A DNA stretch of 38,436 nucleotides from Myxococcus sp. (GTDB lineage Bacteria > Myxococcota > Myxococcia > Myxococcales > Myxococcaceae): NCBI GenBank assembly GCA_014879945.1, contig JACSRE010000189.1:1-38436 (forward strand), read 5' to 3'. The notes under the pieces were generated by a model, which saw nothing but the letters and a program-made list of their open reading frames with translations, made no database searches and had not been told where the DNA came from. Numbering within the stretch: the first letter of the stretch is position 1; the number at the start of each line of letters is the position of its first letter. The translations under genes and the position numbers were made by a program. Of this stretch, positions 30,463 to 38,436 are shown piece after piece.

Positions 30463-31457
30463 GCCGCCGCGTGCAGTTCGTCGCCCTCGCGGTCCTCCTG
30501 CTGGCGGTGGTGGTCGCCGCGAACTCGCTCTACACGGTGAGCGAGGTCGAGCAGGTGATCATCACCCAGTTCGGCAAGCCGGTCGGCAGCCCGGTGGTGA
30601 CCGCGGGGCTCAAGGTGAAGGTGCCCTTCACGCAGCAGGTCAACCCCATCGACAAGCGCGTGCTCGAGTGGGACGGCAACCCGTCGGACATGCCGACCAA
30701 GGACAAGCTGTACATCTCGGTCGACCTCTTCGCCCGCTGGCGCATCGTCGACCCCCTGCAGTACTTCCTGCGGCTCCGCGACGAGCGCAGCGCGCAGTCA
30801 CGGCTCGACGACATCCTGGGCAGCGAGACGCGAAACGCCGTCGCCAAGCACGAGCTCATCGAGCTCATTCGCACCACGAAGGACCGGGTGCCGCTGCGTG
30901 ATGGGCTCCTCACCGAGACCGAGCGTGACCAGAAGCTCGGCGCGCTGGTGCCCATTCAGAAGGGGCGCAAGCTCGTGGAGCAGGAGATCTTCGCGGCCGC
31001 CGCCGAGAAGGTGCGCGTGTTCGGCATCGAGCTGCTCGACATCCGCTTCAAGCGCATCAACTACAACGAGAGCGTTCGACCGAAGATCTACGACCGCATG
31101 ATCAGCGAGCGGCGGCAGATCGCCGAGCGCTTCCTCTCGGAGGGCAACGGCGAGGCCGCCCGCATTCGGGGCAACCGGGTGCGCGACCTCGACAAGATCC
31201 AGTCCGAGGCGTACCGCGAGGTGGAGCAGATCCGCGGCCTGGCCGACGCGAAGGCGACCGAGATCTACGCGAACGCGTACTCGAAGAACCCCGAGTTCTT
31301 CGAGTTCACGCGCACCATGGAGGCCTACAAGGCCATCCTCGCCGAGAACTCGACGCTGGTGCTCTCGACCAACAGCGACCTCTTCAAGTTCCTCGAGGGC
31401 ATGTCGCCCGACGGGTCGATGAGCAGAGCCCAGCGGCCGAGAAGGCCCGGGCCCTGA
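30459..31457 (+). CDS. hflC: HflC, FtsH protease modulator
   Basis: 332 residues. An N-terminal helix (VQFVALAVLLLAVVVAANSL) leads into the SPFH domain (YTVSEVEQVIITQFGKPVGS) and a typical HflC core: DKRVLEWDGNPSDMPTKDKL, then DDILGSETRNAVAKHEL, and YDRMISERRQIAERFLSEGN. This last segment, with GEAARIRGN following, is the diagnostic HflC coiled-coil. It is the partner of HflK, translated in a coupled fashion, and its gene pair has its own upstream region. The C-terminus (SRAQRPRRPGP) is basic and slightly extended. The pair stands apart from ftsH, which is not in the window. Confidence 0.94.
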   Translation: MSRRVQFVALAVLLLAVVVAANSLYTVSEVEQVIITQFGKPVGSPVVTAGLKVKVPFTQQVNPIDKRVLEWDGNPSDMPTKDKLYISVDLFARWRIVDPLQYFLRLRDERSAQSRLDDILGSETRNAVAKHELIELIRTTKDRVPLRDGLLTETERDQKLGALVPIQKGRKLVEQEIFAAAAEKVRVFGIELLDIRFKRINYNESVRPKIYDRMISERRQIAERFLSEGNGEAARIRGNRVRDLDKIQSEAYREVEQIRGLADAKATEIYANAYSKNPEFFEFTRTMEAYKAILAENSTLVLSTNSDLFKFLEGMSPDGSMSRAQRPRRPGP

Positions 31458-31481
31458 GGTCGACGTCGTGGACACCTGCGG

Positions 31482-31691
31482 TCAGCCCGGCTGGCGGTAG
31501 TACCGACAGAAGCGATGCTGACAGCTGCGCGGCTCCTCGGGCCTGGGGCCGCAGGCGAACCGGGGCGTGGCGCAGTTGGTGAGCAGCGCCGCCGCCGGCG
31601 CCAGCACCAACAGCTCACGCCGGGTGACGGCCGGTGACGTCGGCGCGTCGACGGGCCCGGGGTCGGCCTCTGGCGAGAAGGGATCGTTCAT
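31482..31691 (-). CDS. Small Tat-type Cys-rich lipoprotein
   Basis: 69 residues. Its ATG overlaps the stop of the FAD oxidoreductase (ATGA, 31688-31691). After a 24-residue acidic lead comes a twin-arginine-like signal with lipobox, TRRELLVLAPAAALLTNC. The mature peptide is only about 26 residues with four further cysteines including the lipidated one in CATPRFACG, RSCQH and RFCRYY. It might be a metal- or cluster-carrying or disulfide-bonded peptide exported folded. No family recognised. Third gene of the minus-strand operon. Confidence 0.65.
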   Translation of the reverse strand: MNDPFSPEADPGPVDAPTSPAVTRRELLVLAPAAALLTNCATPRFACGPRPEEPRSCQHRFCRYYRQPG

Positions 31692-33145
31692 GTCAGTCGC
31701 GAGACGACCTCCGCAGCCGCAGCGTGGCCCGAGGCGACCGCGCCTTCCATGCAGATGAGGTCCACCTCGTTGCGCACCCAGTCGCCCGCGAGGAAGAGGT
31801 TGTCGAAGGGCGTGCGCGCGCCGGGGCGGAACTGGTTCACGCCCGGCTCGCACAGCAACAGCCGCTGGTGGTCGGAGCGGTTGCGGTGCAGCTCAACCTC
31901 ACCCAGCCCCGCGGCGCGCAGGTCGCCCACCTGCGAGGCGCGGCTGAAGTGGTCGAGCGTCGCGCTGGCGATCTGCGAGTCGGTCCAGTCCTCGAAGCCG
32001 CGCTCCTGCCCGACGAAGTCCAGCACGCTGCCGACGTTCGGGTCGTCGCGGTACTCGTCCCAGTAGGGCTTCATGTTCACCACGATGCCGAGCGGCGCTG
32101 GAAAGCCGAACACGGGCCCGGGCTTCTGCAGCACCGGCTGCTTCGTGGTGACCGTCATCGCCACCGTCGCCGCCGAGCGCAGGTTGAGCAGTCGCTTGAA
32201 GAAGGGCGAACGCCACATGCGCTCCTCGTCGCGGTTCATCTTCACGAAGACGGCGTGAGGCACCGTCGAGATGACGAAGTCGAAGCCCACGAGCGTTCGT
32301 TCGGTGCCCGGCAGGCCCTTCACCTCGGGCGTCCACGGGCGGGTGCCGTCTCCGTGACCGGCGCTGTCGGGGCGCGCCACCCGCACGCCGGTGATGCGCG
32401 TGCCGCTCCACACCCAGTCGGTCGCGAGCGTGAAGGGCTCGAGCTGCGCGCCCAGCTTCAGCAGGTAGCGGGCGATCGGCTCCCACACGACCTCTGACCA
32501 GGGCCCCGTGCAGACGAAGGCCTCGGCCCGCGCAGGCGAGCTCATCAGCCGCATCGACTGGAGCACGTGGTACGCGCTGATCTGCTCTGGGAAGTTGAAG
32601 TACGCCTCGCGCAGGAACCGGAACACCGAGAGCTTCGTCAGGTGCGGCCGAAGGCCCAGCTCGGTGGCGAAGGTGTCGAAGCAGAGATCGTCGTGGCGGG
32701 TGAGGTCGCGGCCGCTGAAGGCCTCGAGGAAGGCCTGCGACATCGCCCACGCGTAGTTGCCGCGATCGGCGAACGGCAGGCCGTCGTACATCGCGAACCG
32801 GCCGGCGAAGTTGACTGCGTCGCCGCTGCCGTCGAGGGTGTGGATGCGTCGGCTCCACGCCTCGTAGGGGTGGCTCTGGCCCTTCATCGTCTTGAAGACG
32901 TCGCGGTCGTTCACGCCGGCGCGCCGCAAGAGGGCCCGGAGGCGATCGTAGAAGCCGACCACCATGTGCCAGCCGTGCTCGACGAAGCGACCCGACGGCA
33001 GGCGCCGAGACGAGGCCTTCCCTCCGAGGTGGTGGCCCTGGTGCACCAGCTTCACCTCGAGCCGCTCGGGCGCGAGCTCGAGCAGTCGGGTGGCCGCTGC
33101 CAGGCCCGCCGGACCCGCGCCGATGACCAACACCCTGCGCTTCAC
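31688..33145 (-). CDS. FAD-dependent oxidoreductase, phytoene desaturase-like
   Basis: 485 residues from GTG 33145 (preceded by GGGTGGA). The N-terminal dinucleotide fold reads VLVIGAGPAGLAAATRLLE (Gly9, Gly11, Gly14), followed by the GG motif in HLGGKASSRRLPSG and an EHGWHMVVGFYDRLRALL segment as in carotenoid and zeta-carotene desaturases. The C-terminal FAD motif is DNLFLAGDWVRNEVDLICME. It is probably a flavin amine-oxidase/desaturase-superfamily enzyme acting on a hydrophobic polyene or lipid; substrate unknown. As written the frame is open upstream for another 212 codons into the preceding outer-membrane gene. I treat this as an artefact of one extra base there. Confidence 0.8.
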   Translation of the reverse strand: MKRRVLVIGAGPAGLAAATRLLELAPERLEVKLVHQGHHLGGKASSRRLPSGRFVEHGWHMVVGFYDRLRALLRRAGVNDRDVFKTMKGQSHPYEAWSRRIHTLDGSGDAVNFAGRFAMYDGLPFADRGNYAWAMSQAFLEAFSGRDLTRHDDLCFDTFATELGLRPHLTKLSVFRFLREAYFNFPEQISAYHVLQSMRLMSSPARAEAFVCTGPWSEVVWEPIARYLLKLGAQLEPFTLATDWVWSGTRITGVRVARPDSAGHGDGTRPWTPEVKGLPGTERTLVGFDFVISTVPHAVFVKMNRDEERMWRSPFFKRLLNLRSAATVAMTVTTKQPVLQKPGPVFGFPAPLGIVVNMKPYWDEYRDDPNVGSVLDFVGQERGFEDWTDSQIASATLDHFSRASQVGDLRAAGLGEVELHRNRSDHQRLLLCEPGVNQFRPGARTPFDNLFLAGDWVRNEVDLICMEGAVASGHAAAAEVVSRLT

Positions 33146-33781
33146 ATCGTCCACCCGAAGCCCACCAGGGCACCTGGGCGCAGCAGGCTCCCAAGCCGAC
33201 GGAAGCACGGCCCACACCAGCTGGCCTTCGCCGCGCAGGAACAGGTGCGAGGTGATCGCCACCTCGAGCGCGACGCCTGGCACCACCACGGGCGCTGCCT
33301 GCCGCCGTGAGGTGAAGAGCTCAGCCGCCACCAGTCCGGCGTCGACGTAGAGGCTGAGGTCGACGCGGCGGTAGGGCGCGACGTGCACCGCGACGCCCAG
33401 GCGAGCGGTGGCGAGGTGGCTGCGCTCCGCAGCGAAGTGGGTGAGCTCGGAGGCGACCACCCCCCGCACGGCGAGGAACGAGAGGTGCATCGACTCGGCG
33501 GTGACCTGCCCGAGGAGCTCGAGCGCGCTCGTCAGCCCCCCGAGCGCGAAGAGGCGCAGCTGCCCCTTGCCGGGGCCGACCTCGGACTCGACCGGCGCCC
33601 GGTACTCGGCGGCGAAGGGGTCGGCCGGGGACCCGGCGTCGAGCTCGAGCGCGGCCGGGCCTGCGTCGCTCACGCGCGCCAGCGCGGTCACCTCGGGCGG
33701 CTCGAGCGAGACGGGGCCGTCGCTCCCGGTGGCGGTGAAGACGAGCAGCAACGCGGCGGCGGTCACCACGCTCGCGGGCAT
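33142..33781 (-). pseudogene. Outer-membrane beta-barrel-like protein, frameshifted at its end
   Basis: Starts at ATG 33781 with AGGG upstream and a signal peptide (MPASVVTAAALLLVFTATGS). The mature part alternates like a small barrel (VTAESMHLSFLAVRGVV, ATARLGVAVHVAPYRRVDLS, GVALEVAITSHLFLRGEGQL). Read literally it runs without stop into the FAD enzyme. Removing one base from the CCC run at 33190-33192 (GGG on the coding strand) changes the end to LPSAWSLLRPGALVGFGWTM and a TGA at 33142-33144. That is a normal outer-membrane C-terminus, and it overlaps the FAD gene start as GTGA. Either a sequencing error or a real recent mutation; a natural 697-residue fusion is the less likely reading. Function unknown. 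Confidence 0.6.
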
Positions 33782-33975
33782 ACCACCCTGACGAAGCAGA
33801 AACCCTGGCGCTGGCCCTTCTCGGACCCCCAGCTCCGAAGCGCAGGCCCCACGAGATGTTCCACGAGCTGGCGGGGGGCGCGCGCAAGGAGGGCAGCGTC
33901 GTCAGCCCAGGTGCGCCTTCTGACGAGCGTGGCCCCGGAGTAGAACCGGCGCCCCTCTTCGAAGGAGTCCTCCTG

Positions 33976-35724
33976 ATGTTCGACCTGCTCATCCGCGGTG
34001 GCACCGTCGTCGACGGCACCGGCGCCGCGCCCCGCACCGCCGACGTCGCCGTGAAAGACGGCCTCATCGTCGAGGTCGGCTCGGTCTCGGGCCCGGCGAG
34101 AGAGACCGTCGACGCCCACGGCGCGTGGGTGACGCCCGGCTTCGTCGACATCCACACCCACTACGACGGCCAGGCCTCGTGGGATGAGGAGTTCTCGCCC
34201 AGCATTCACCACGGCGTGACGACGCTGATGATGGGCAACTGCGGCGTGGGCTTCGCGCCGCTCCAGCCCGGCCACCAGGACGACCTCATCAAGCTGATGG
34301 AGGGCGTCGAAGACATTCCCGGCGTCAGCCTCGCCGAGGGCGTGAAGTTCAACTGGGAGACGTTCCCCCAGTACATGGACGCGCTGGCCGCGATGCCGCA
34401 CAGCCTCGACTTCCTGGTGCAGGTGCCGCACGACCCCGTGCGCATGCTGGTGATGAAGGAGCGCGCGCTCGCCAAAGAGGCCGCCACCCCCGACGACATC
34501 GCCGCCATGCGCCAGGTGGTGCGCGAGGCGCTGCTCGCAGGCGCCGCTGGCTTCTCGACGGGCCGCACCGACAACCACCGCACCGCCGAAGGCAAAGAGA
34601 CGCCCGCGGCCGAGGCCAGCACCGCCGAGCTCATCGGCCTGGCCAGCGCCTTCGAGGGCCTCTCGCACGGCGTGGTGCAGCTGGTGAGCGACTTCGACCT
34701 CTTCCGCGGGCCCGCGCACTTCGACGCCGAGTTCGACGTCGTCGAGCAGCTCGCCGTCGCCAGCAAGCGGCCGGTGTCCACCACGTGGCTGCAGCGCGAC
34801 CCGGGCGGAGAGCAGTGGAAGGCGATTCAGGCGCGCGTCGAGGCGGGCGTCGCGAAGGGCCTGCCGTTGTTCCTGCAGACCGCGGTGCGCGGCATCGGCG
34901 TCATCATCGGGCTCGACGCCAGCTTCCACCCCTTCATGGGCTTCCCCGCGTTCAAGGAGGTGGCGGGCCTGCCGCTCGCCGAGCGCGCCGCGGCCTTGCG
35001 GGAGCCCGCGCGGAAGGCCCGGCTGTTGTCGCAGAAGTCCGAGCCGATGGCGGGCGACGGCACCGCGGTGCCGCCGCTGGTCGACCTGCTGCTCTCGCGG
35101 GTGGAGCAGATCAGCGGCCGCATGTTCCCCCTGGGCGCGACGCTCGACTACGAGCCCGCCGTCACCGACAGCTTCTACGTGCGCGCGAAGCAGCGGGGCG
35201 TGACGGCGCTCGAGGCGCTCTTCGACTACCTCGCCGAGGGCGACGGCTCGAACCTCATCTACTTCCCCATCTTCAACTACAACGACGGCAGCCTCGAGAC
35301 CGTGCGCACCATGCTCGAGCACCCGCGCGCGCTGCAGTCGCTGAGCGACGCTGGCGCCCACGTCGGCACGGTGTGCGACGCGAGCTTCACCACCTTCATG
35401 TTGACGCACTGGGTGCGCGACCGCGCCACGCGAAGGCTCCCGCTCGAGCGCGCCGTCGAGATGATGACCAGCCGCAACGCGAAGTACCTGGGCCTGAAGG
35501 ACCGCGGCGTCATCGCCCAGGGCCTGCGCGCGGACCTGAACGTCATCGACCCGAAGCGGCTGAGCGTCGGCGTACCGAAGCTGGTGCGAGACCTGCCTGC
35601 AGGCGGCAAGCGCTTCTTGCAGAAGGCCGTCGGCTACGTGGGCACCTGGGTGGGCGGCGTGTGCGTGCAGCGCGAGGGTGAAGTCAGCGCCGCCAGGCCC
35701 GGGCGGCTGGTGCGCCTGAAGTAG
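33976..35724 (+). CDS. N-acyl-D-amino-acid deacylase-family amidohydrolase
   Basis: 582 residues from ATG 33976, with GAAGGAG nine bases upstream. The start LIRGGTVVDGTGAAPRTADV is the typical amidohydrolase strand. Metal ligands: FVDIHTHYDGQ (His60, His62), with the family-specific GNCGVGFAP loop following, and LSDAGAHVGTV near the C-terminus carrying the catalytic Asp. This pattern is that of D-aminoacylases and related N-acyl-D-amino-acid/D-glutamate deacylases (zinc hydrolases removing acyl groups in the cytosol). At about 580 residues it belongs to the longer subgroup of uncertain substrate. It lies divergent to the outer-membrane/FAD operon. Confidence 0.9.
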   Translation: MFDLLIRGGTVVDGTGAAPRTADVAVKDGLIVEVGSVSGPARETVDAHGAWVTPGFVDIHTHYDGQASWDEEFSPSIHHGVTTLMMGNCGVGFAPLQPGHQDDLIKLMEGVEDIPGVSLAEGVKFNWETFPQYMDALAAMPHSLDFLVQVPHDPVRMLVMKERALAKEAATPDDIAAMRQVVREALLAGAAGFSTGRTDNHRTAEGKETPAAEASTAELIGLASAFEGLSHGVVQLVSDFDLFRGPAHFDAEFDVVEQLAVASKRPVSTTWLQRDPGGEQWKAIQARVEAGVAKGLPLFLQTAVRGIGVIIGLDASFHPFMGFPAFKEVAGLPLAERAAALREPARKARLLSQKSEPMAGDGTAVPPLVDLLLSRVEQISGRMFPLGATLDYEPAVTDSFYVRAKQRGVTALEALFDYLAEGDGSNLIYFPIFNYNDGSLETVRTMLEHPRALQSLSDAGAHVGTVCDASFTTFMLTHWVRDRATRRLPLERAVEMMTSRNAKYLGLKDRGVIAQGLRADLNVIDPKRLSVGVPKLVRDLPAGGKRFLQKAVGYVGTWVGGVCVQREGEVSAARPGRLVRLK

Positions 35725-35933
35725 GCAGCGCGGGAGCAGGGTGCACCCCGAGCCGCGCCCGCCACCGTCACCGTCGAGCGGGGCTCGTCCCGGCGCAGGT
35801 CGCCCGAAGCCGCGCGAGGCGCAACCGGTGAACGTGGCCGTCGGGGCGTCGCTGCTGGTGGGGCGGCCGGCGCTCGCTGTCGAGTCGCGTGTCGACCCGA
35901 CGCGGACTGTGGGCGCTGTGTCATCTTTGGCCC

Positions 35934-37328
35934 ATGACGACCCGCGCTGAGAGAGACACCTTCGGCCCCATCGACGTGCCCGCCGCGCGGCTGTGGGGCG
36001 CCCAGACGCAACGCAGCCTCGCCTTCTTCAGCGTCTCGACCGAGCGCATGCCGCGCGAGGTGGTGCGGGCGCTGGCGCAGGTGAGGGCCGCGGCCGCGCG
36101 CGTGAACGCAGCCCTCGGAGGGCTCGAGCCCGCGAAGGCCGACGCCATCGCGCGCGCCGCCGCCGAGGTGCTCGCCGGCCAGCACGAGGCCGAGTTCCCG
36201 CTCTCGCTCTGGCAGACGGGCAGCGGCACCCAGACGAACATGAACGTGAACGAGGTGCTGGCCAACCGCGCCAGCGAGCTGCTCGGCGGGCCGCGGGGCG
36301 AGGGCCGCCTCGTGCACCCCAACGACGACGTCAACCGCTCCCAGTCGAGCAACGACGTCTTCCCCACCGCCATGCACCTGGCCGCCGTCGAGGCGCTGGA
36401 GCGGCAGGTGCTGCCCGCGCTCGACGGCGCCGCCGCGGTGTTGCGAGAGAAGGCCCGGCGCTACGCGAGCGTGGTGAAGCTCGGGCGCACCCACCTGCAA
36501 GACGCCACGCCCCTCACCGTGGGCCAGGAGCTGTCGGGCTGGGCCTCGCAGCTCCTCCACGCGCGGGCGCACCTGGCGCACACGCTCCCGCACCTCAAGG
36601 AGCTGGCCATCGGCGGCACCGCGGTGGGCACCGGCCTCAACGCACCTCCAGGGTGGCCCGCGCAGATGGCGGCGCGGCTCTCGGAGGCGACGGGGCACGC
36701 CTTCGTTCCGGCGCCCAACCCCTTCGAGGCGCTCTCGGCGAGCGACGCGCTGGTGGCCTCGCACGGCGCGCTCAAGGGCCTCGCCGCCGCGCTCTTCAAG
36801 GTGGCCAGCGACGTGCGGCTCCTCGCCTCGGGGCCGCGCGCCGGCCTCGGCGAGCTGGTGCTGCCAGAGAACGAGCCGGGCTCGAGCATCATGCCCGGCA
36901 AGGTGAACCCCACGCAGGCCGAGATGCTGACGATGGCGTGCGCGCGGGTGATGGGCAACGACGCCACCATCGGCTTCGCGGGCGCCTCGGGGCACCTGCA
37001 GCTCAACGTCTTCCGGCCGTTGATCATCGACGCCTTCCTGCAGTCGTGCCGGCTGATGGCCGATGGGCTGACGAGCTTCACCCGCCACTGCCTCGAGGGC
37101 CTCACGCTGAACGAGGCGCGCATTCGCGAGAACGTGGAGCGCTCCCTCATGCTGGTGACGGCCCTGGCGCCACACCTGGGCTACGACGCCGCCGCCCGCA
37201 TCGCCAGGCACGGCCACGCCACGGGCCTCAGCCTCAGAGACGCGGCCGTCTCGCTGGGCCTGGTGACGCCCGAGGACTTCGACGCGTGGGTGCGGCCCGA
37301 GGCGATGGTGGGCGCCTTCGAGCCCTGA
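35934..37328 (+). CDS. fumC: Class II fumarate hydratase
   Basis: 464 residues, full family length. Converts fumarate and water to L-malate in the TCA cycle without an iron-sulfur cluster. Motifs in order: [20 protein letters not shown] at the N-terminus, [55 protein letters not shown] and the signature [11 protein letters not shown] (316-326) with its catalytic Ser loop. The last, GSSxMPxKxNP, is shared by the fumarase/aspartase superfamily. The T-x-S-G-T and the WGAQTQRS start mark fumarase. ATG 35934 gives the standard N-terminus; an upstream in-frame start would add 15 non-conserved residues. Confidence 0.96.
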   Translation: MTTRAERDTFGPIDVPAARLWGAQTQRSLAFFSVSTERMPREVVRALAQVRAAAARVNAALGGLEPAKADAIARAAAEVLAGQHEAEFPLSLWQTGSGTQTNMNVNEVLANRASELLGGPRGEGRLVHPNDDVNRSQSSNDVFPTAMHLAAVEALERQVLPALDGAAAVLREKARRYASVVKLGRTHLQDATPLTVGQELSGWASQLLHARAHLAHTLPHLKELAIGGTAVGTGLNAPPGWPAQMAARLSEATGHAFVPAPNPFEALSASDALVASHGALKGLAAALFKVASDVRLLASGPRAGLGELVLPENEPGSSIMPGKVNPTQAEMLTMACARVMGNDATIGFAGASGHLQLNVFRPLIIDAFLQSCRLMADGLTSFTRHCLEGLTLNEARIRENVERSLMLVTALAPHLGYDAAARIARHGHATGLSLRDAAVSLGLVTPEDFDAWVRPEAMVGAFEP

Positions 37329-37335
37329 CGCAGGC

Positions 37336-37355
37336 CTCCCGTCGCGCCGCGGGAG
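37336..37355 (+). terminator. Possible hairpin after fumC
   Basis: CTCCCG (37336-37341) pairs perfectly with CGGGAG (37350-37355) around an eight-base loop, a few bases after the fumC stop, with partial extension by flanking GGC and GCC. No T-tract follows. It may be a terminator or an mRNA stabiliser ahead of the thioesterase gene. Confidence 0.3.
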
Positions 37356-37411
37356 CCGGCCTTCGCAGGCGCGGTTGACCCGACGGCGCTGCCGCGTCAA
37401 AGGGCGACGAC

Positions 37412-37849
37412 GTGACGATTCAGACGCTCATCGCGCAGGCCCGCACCAGCGGCGACTGGCAGCCGGTGCTCCAGGCGGTGCCGTACTTCCGCTTCCTAGG
37501 CATCACGCTGGCGTCGAAGGACGGGCGCCTCGAGGCCCGCATGGGCTTCTCGGAGCACCTCGTCGGCAACCCCACGCTCCCGGCGCTCCATGGGGGCACC
37601 CTGGGCGCGCTGCTCGAGGCGGTGGCGCAGTGCGAGCTGCTCTACCGCGCCGAGTCCATCGTGCTGCCGAAGACCATCACCCTCACCATCGACTACCTGC
37701 GCTCGGGAAAGCCGGTCGACACCTTCGCGGTGGCGCAGGTGCTCAAGCACGGCCGGCGGGTCGCCACGGTGCAGGCCCGCGCCTTTCAGGCCGACGAAGC
37801 CGCGCCCATCGCGGTGGCCACCGTGCACCTGCTGGTGCGGCCCGACTGA
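37412..37849 (+). CDS. PaaI-like hotdog-fold thioesterase
   Basis: 145 residues from GTG 37412. The hotdog signature is present: LPALHGGTLGALLEAVAQCE (His60, Gly61, Gly62; Glu69 on the central helix). Then come the beta-strands TITLTIDYLRSGKPVDTFAV, AQVLKHGRRVATVQARAF and VATVHLLVRP. Such proteins hydrolyse acyl-CoA or aryl-CoA thioesters in the cytosol; the exact substrate is not readable. It ends 6 bases before the DUF1636 gene, which makes a two-gene unit likely. Confidence 0.88.
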   Translation: MTIQTLIAQARTSGDWQPVLQAVPYFRFLGITLASKDGRLEARMGFSEHLVGNPTLPALHGGTLGALLEAVAQCELLYRAESIVLPKTITLTIDYLRSGKPVDTFAVAQVLKHGRRVATVQARAFQADEAAPIAVATVHLLVRPD

Positions 37850-37855
37850 GCGCGC

Positions 37856-38197
37856 ATGGCCCGGCCCGTGCTCACCATCTGTCGGCGCTGCGAGCCCGAC
37901 GACGCCGACGGAGACGACGCGCTGAGCGGCGAGGCGCTCTTCCAGCGGGTGAAGGCGCTGCGCAAGGCGCGCGGGTTGAAGGCCGTCTTCAAGCTCGAGG
38001 GCGTGAAGTGCCTGTCGCTGTGCCGGTGGGGCTGCAACGCGATGCTCGAGGGCAAGAAGCGCTCGACGTACACGCGCAGTGAGCTGCACGCCGAGCGCGA
38101 CGCCGAGGCGCTGGTCGAGGCGGCCTGCGCGTACGCGAAGCTCGCGCCCGGCCAGGAGCTGCCGGAGCGGAGGCTCCCCGGCGTCAGCGGCGACTGA
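37856..38197 (+). CDS. DUF1636-family putative metal-binding protein
   Basis: 113 residues. The cysteine pattern matches DUF1636: an early C-x2-C (ICRRC, Cys9 and Cys12) and a later cluster VKCLSLCRWGCNAML (Cys52, Cys56, Cys60), on a small thioredoxin-like ferredoxin-type scaffold. Members often sit beside cobalamin or metal genes and may bind a [2Fe-2S] cluster or zinc; no such neighbours are visible here. It follows the thioesterase gene by 6 bases. Confidence 0.75.
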   Translation: MARPVLTICRRCEPDDADGDDALSGEALFQRVKALRKARGLKAVFKLEGVKCLSLCRWGCNAMLEGKKRSTYTRSELHAERDAEALVEAACAYAKLAPGQELPERRLPGVSGD

Positions 38198-38215
38198 CGG
38201 CGGCGTCAGCGGCCC

Positions 38216-38436
38216 TCGGCCCCGGTGGCGAGCAGTGGCGCACGCATCCGGTGGCGAGCAGAGGCGCACGCCTCAGTCGGACGGCGAGCGGTGGCGTACG
38301 CGTCACTCGGTGGCGAGTGGCGCACGCATCCGTCGGTCGGTGAGCAGTGGCGCACGCCTCACTCGGACGGCGAGCGGTGGCGCACGCATCCGTCGGACGG
38401 CGAGCGGTGGCGCACGCATCCGTCGGTCGGCGAGCG
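38216..38436. repeat. 30-bp tandem repeat array, runs off the window end
   Basis: About seven and a half head-to-tail units after the DUF1636 gene. The best units are exactly 30 bp (38277-38306, 38333-38362, 38363-38392, 38393-38422); 38363-38392 and 38393-38422 are identical, while earlier copies are diverged or shortened (26 bp at 38307-38332). The shared core is GGTGGCGCACGCATCC. There are no unique spacers, so it is not a CRISPR array. Units are free of stops in more than one frame, but the 26-bp unit breaks any single frame across the array, so coding is unlikely here. The full extent lies beyond the window. Confidence 0.85.

Noticed and set aside
31688-33781. Natural 697-residue fusion of outer-membrane protein and FAD enzyme
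   Set aside because: A signal-peptide barrel joined to a cytosolic Rossmann fold is implausible, and a one-base correction gives a proper C-terminus and GTGA overlap.
33763-33975. Minus-strand coding-like tail in the divergent gap (residues such as QLVEHLVGPALRSWGSEKGQ)
   Set aside because: Looks mildly protein-like but has no plausible start outside the antisense of the amidohydrolase gene and overlaps the start of the outer-membrane gene.
35741-35950. 69-codon frame before fumC
   Set aside because: Pro/Arg-rich, no ribosome-binding site, and overlaps the well-defined fumC start; the 209-base gap otherwise shows nothing clear.
38216-38436. CRISPR array
   Set aside because: Units follow each other directly without unique spacers, and no cas genes are near.

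Overview
The window is a GC-rich (about 70%) stretch of bacterial chromosome, densely packed with genes. Several features point to the Myxococcota. One secreted Kelch protein ends in a MYXO-CTERM-like tail (Cys-rich, hydrophobic, Arg-rich). Cysteine-rich lipoproteins, asymmetrically distributed outer-membrane proteins and a PAS hybrid kinase also fit. I see no rRNA, tRNA, insertion sequence, CRISPR array or prophage. No gene-free stretch exceeds 300 bases; the longest is the roughly 280-base gap between the ice-binding gene and hflK.

Layout. 1-470: the 3' end of an RHS-repeat gene with a likely frameshift, plus a small membrane protein. 538-3889: two lipoproteins and a FadL/OmpP1-like outer-membrane protein. 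3910-7738: an SLC12-like transporter and a PAS hybrid histidine kinase. 7754-10683: 6-phosphofructokinase, a truncated Sir2-like gene, a degenerate receiver protein and a steroid-5-alpha-reductase-fold membrane protein. 10768-14653: a minus-strand operon of TetR regulator, glycyl radical enzyme and its radical-SAM activase. 14784-25560: a long plus-strand run in which most genes overlap the next by ATGA or GTGA. It holds a Cys-rich lipoprotein, a Kelch/DUF1566/MYXO-CTERM protein, a collagen-like diheme cytochrome lipoprotein, Rieske protein, split cytochrome b (b6-like plus subunit-IV-like), an octaheme cytochrome c and a cupredoxin-like protein.

25594-28060 (minus, convergent with the bc operon): a lipoprotein with a CX3CH motif, a one-heme cytochrome fused to an outer-membrane beta-barrel, and a periplasmic diheme cytochrome c. 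Together with the bc cluster this could form an electron path from quinol through periplasmic hemes to the outer membrane and beyond. That is my leading candidate for an undescribed system. 28202-29172: a DUF3494 ice-binding lipoprotein coupled to a DUF3185 membrane protein.

29452-31457: hflK-hflC. 31482-33781 (minus): an outer-membrane-type protein, a FAD-dependent phytoene-desaturase-like oxidoreductase and a small Tat-type lipoprotein. The first two read as one 697-residue fusion, but only because of what looks like a single extra base. 33976-38197: an N-acyl-D-amino-acid deacylase-like amidohydrolase, class II fumarase, a PaaI-like thioesterase and a DUF1636 protein. 38216-38436: a 30-bp tandem repeat running off the window end.

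All functions are inferred from motifs read by eye; no database search was possible.
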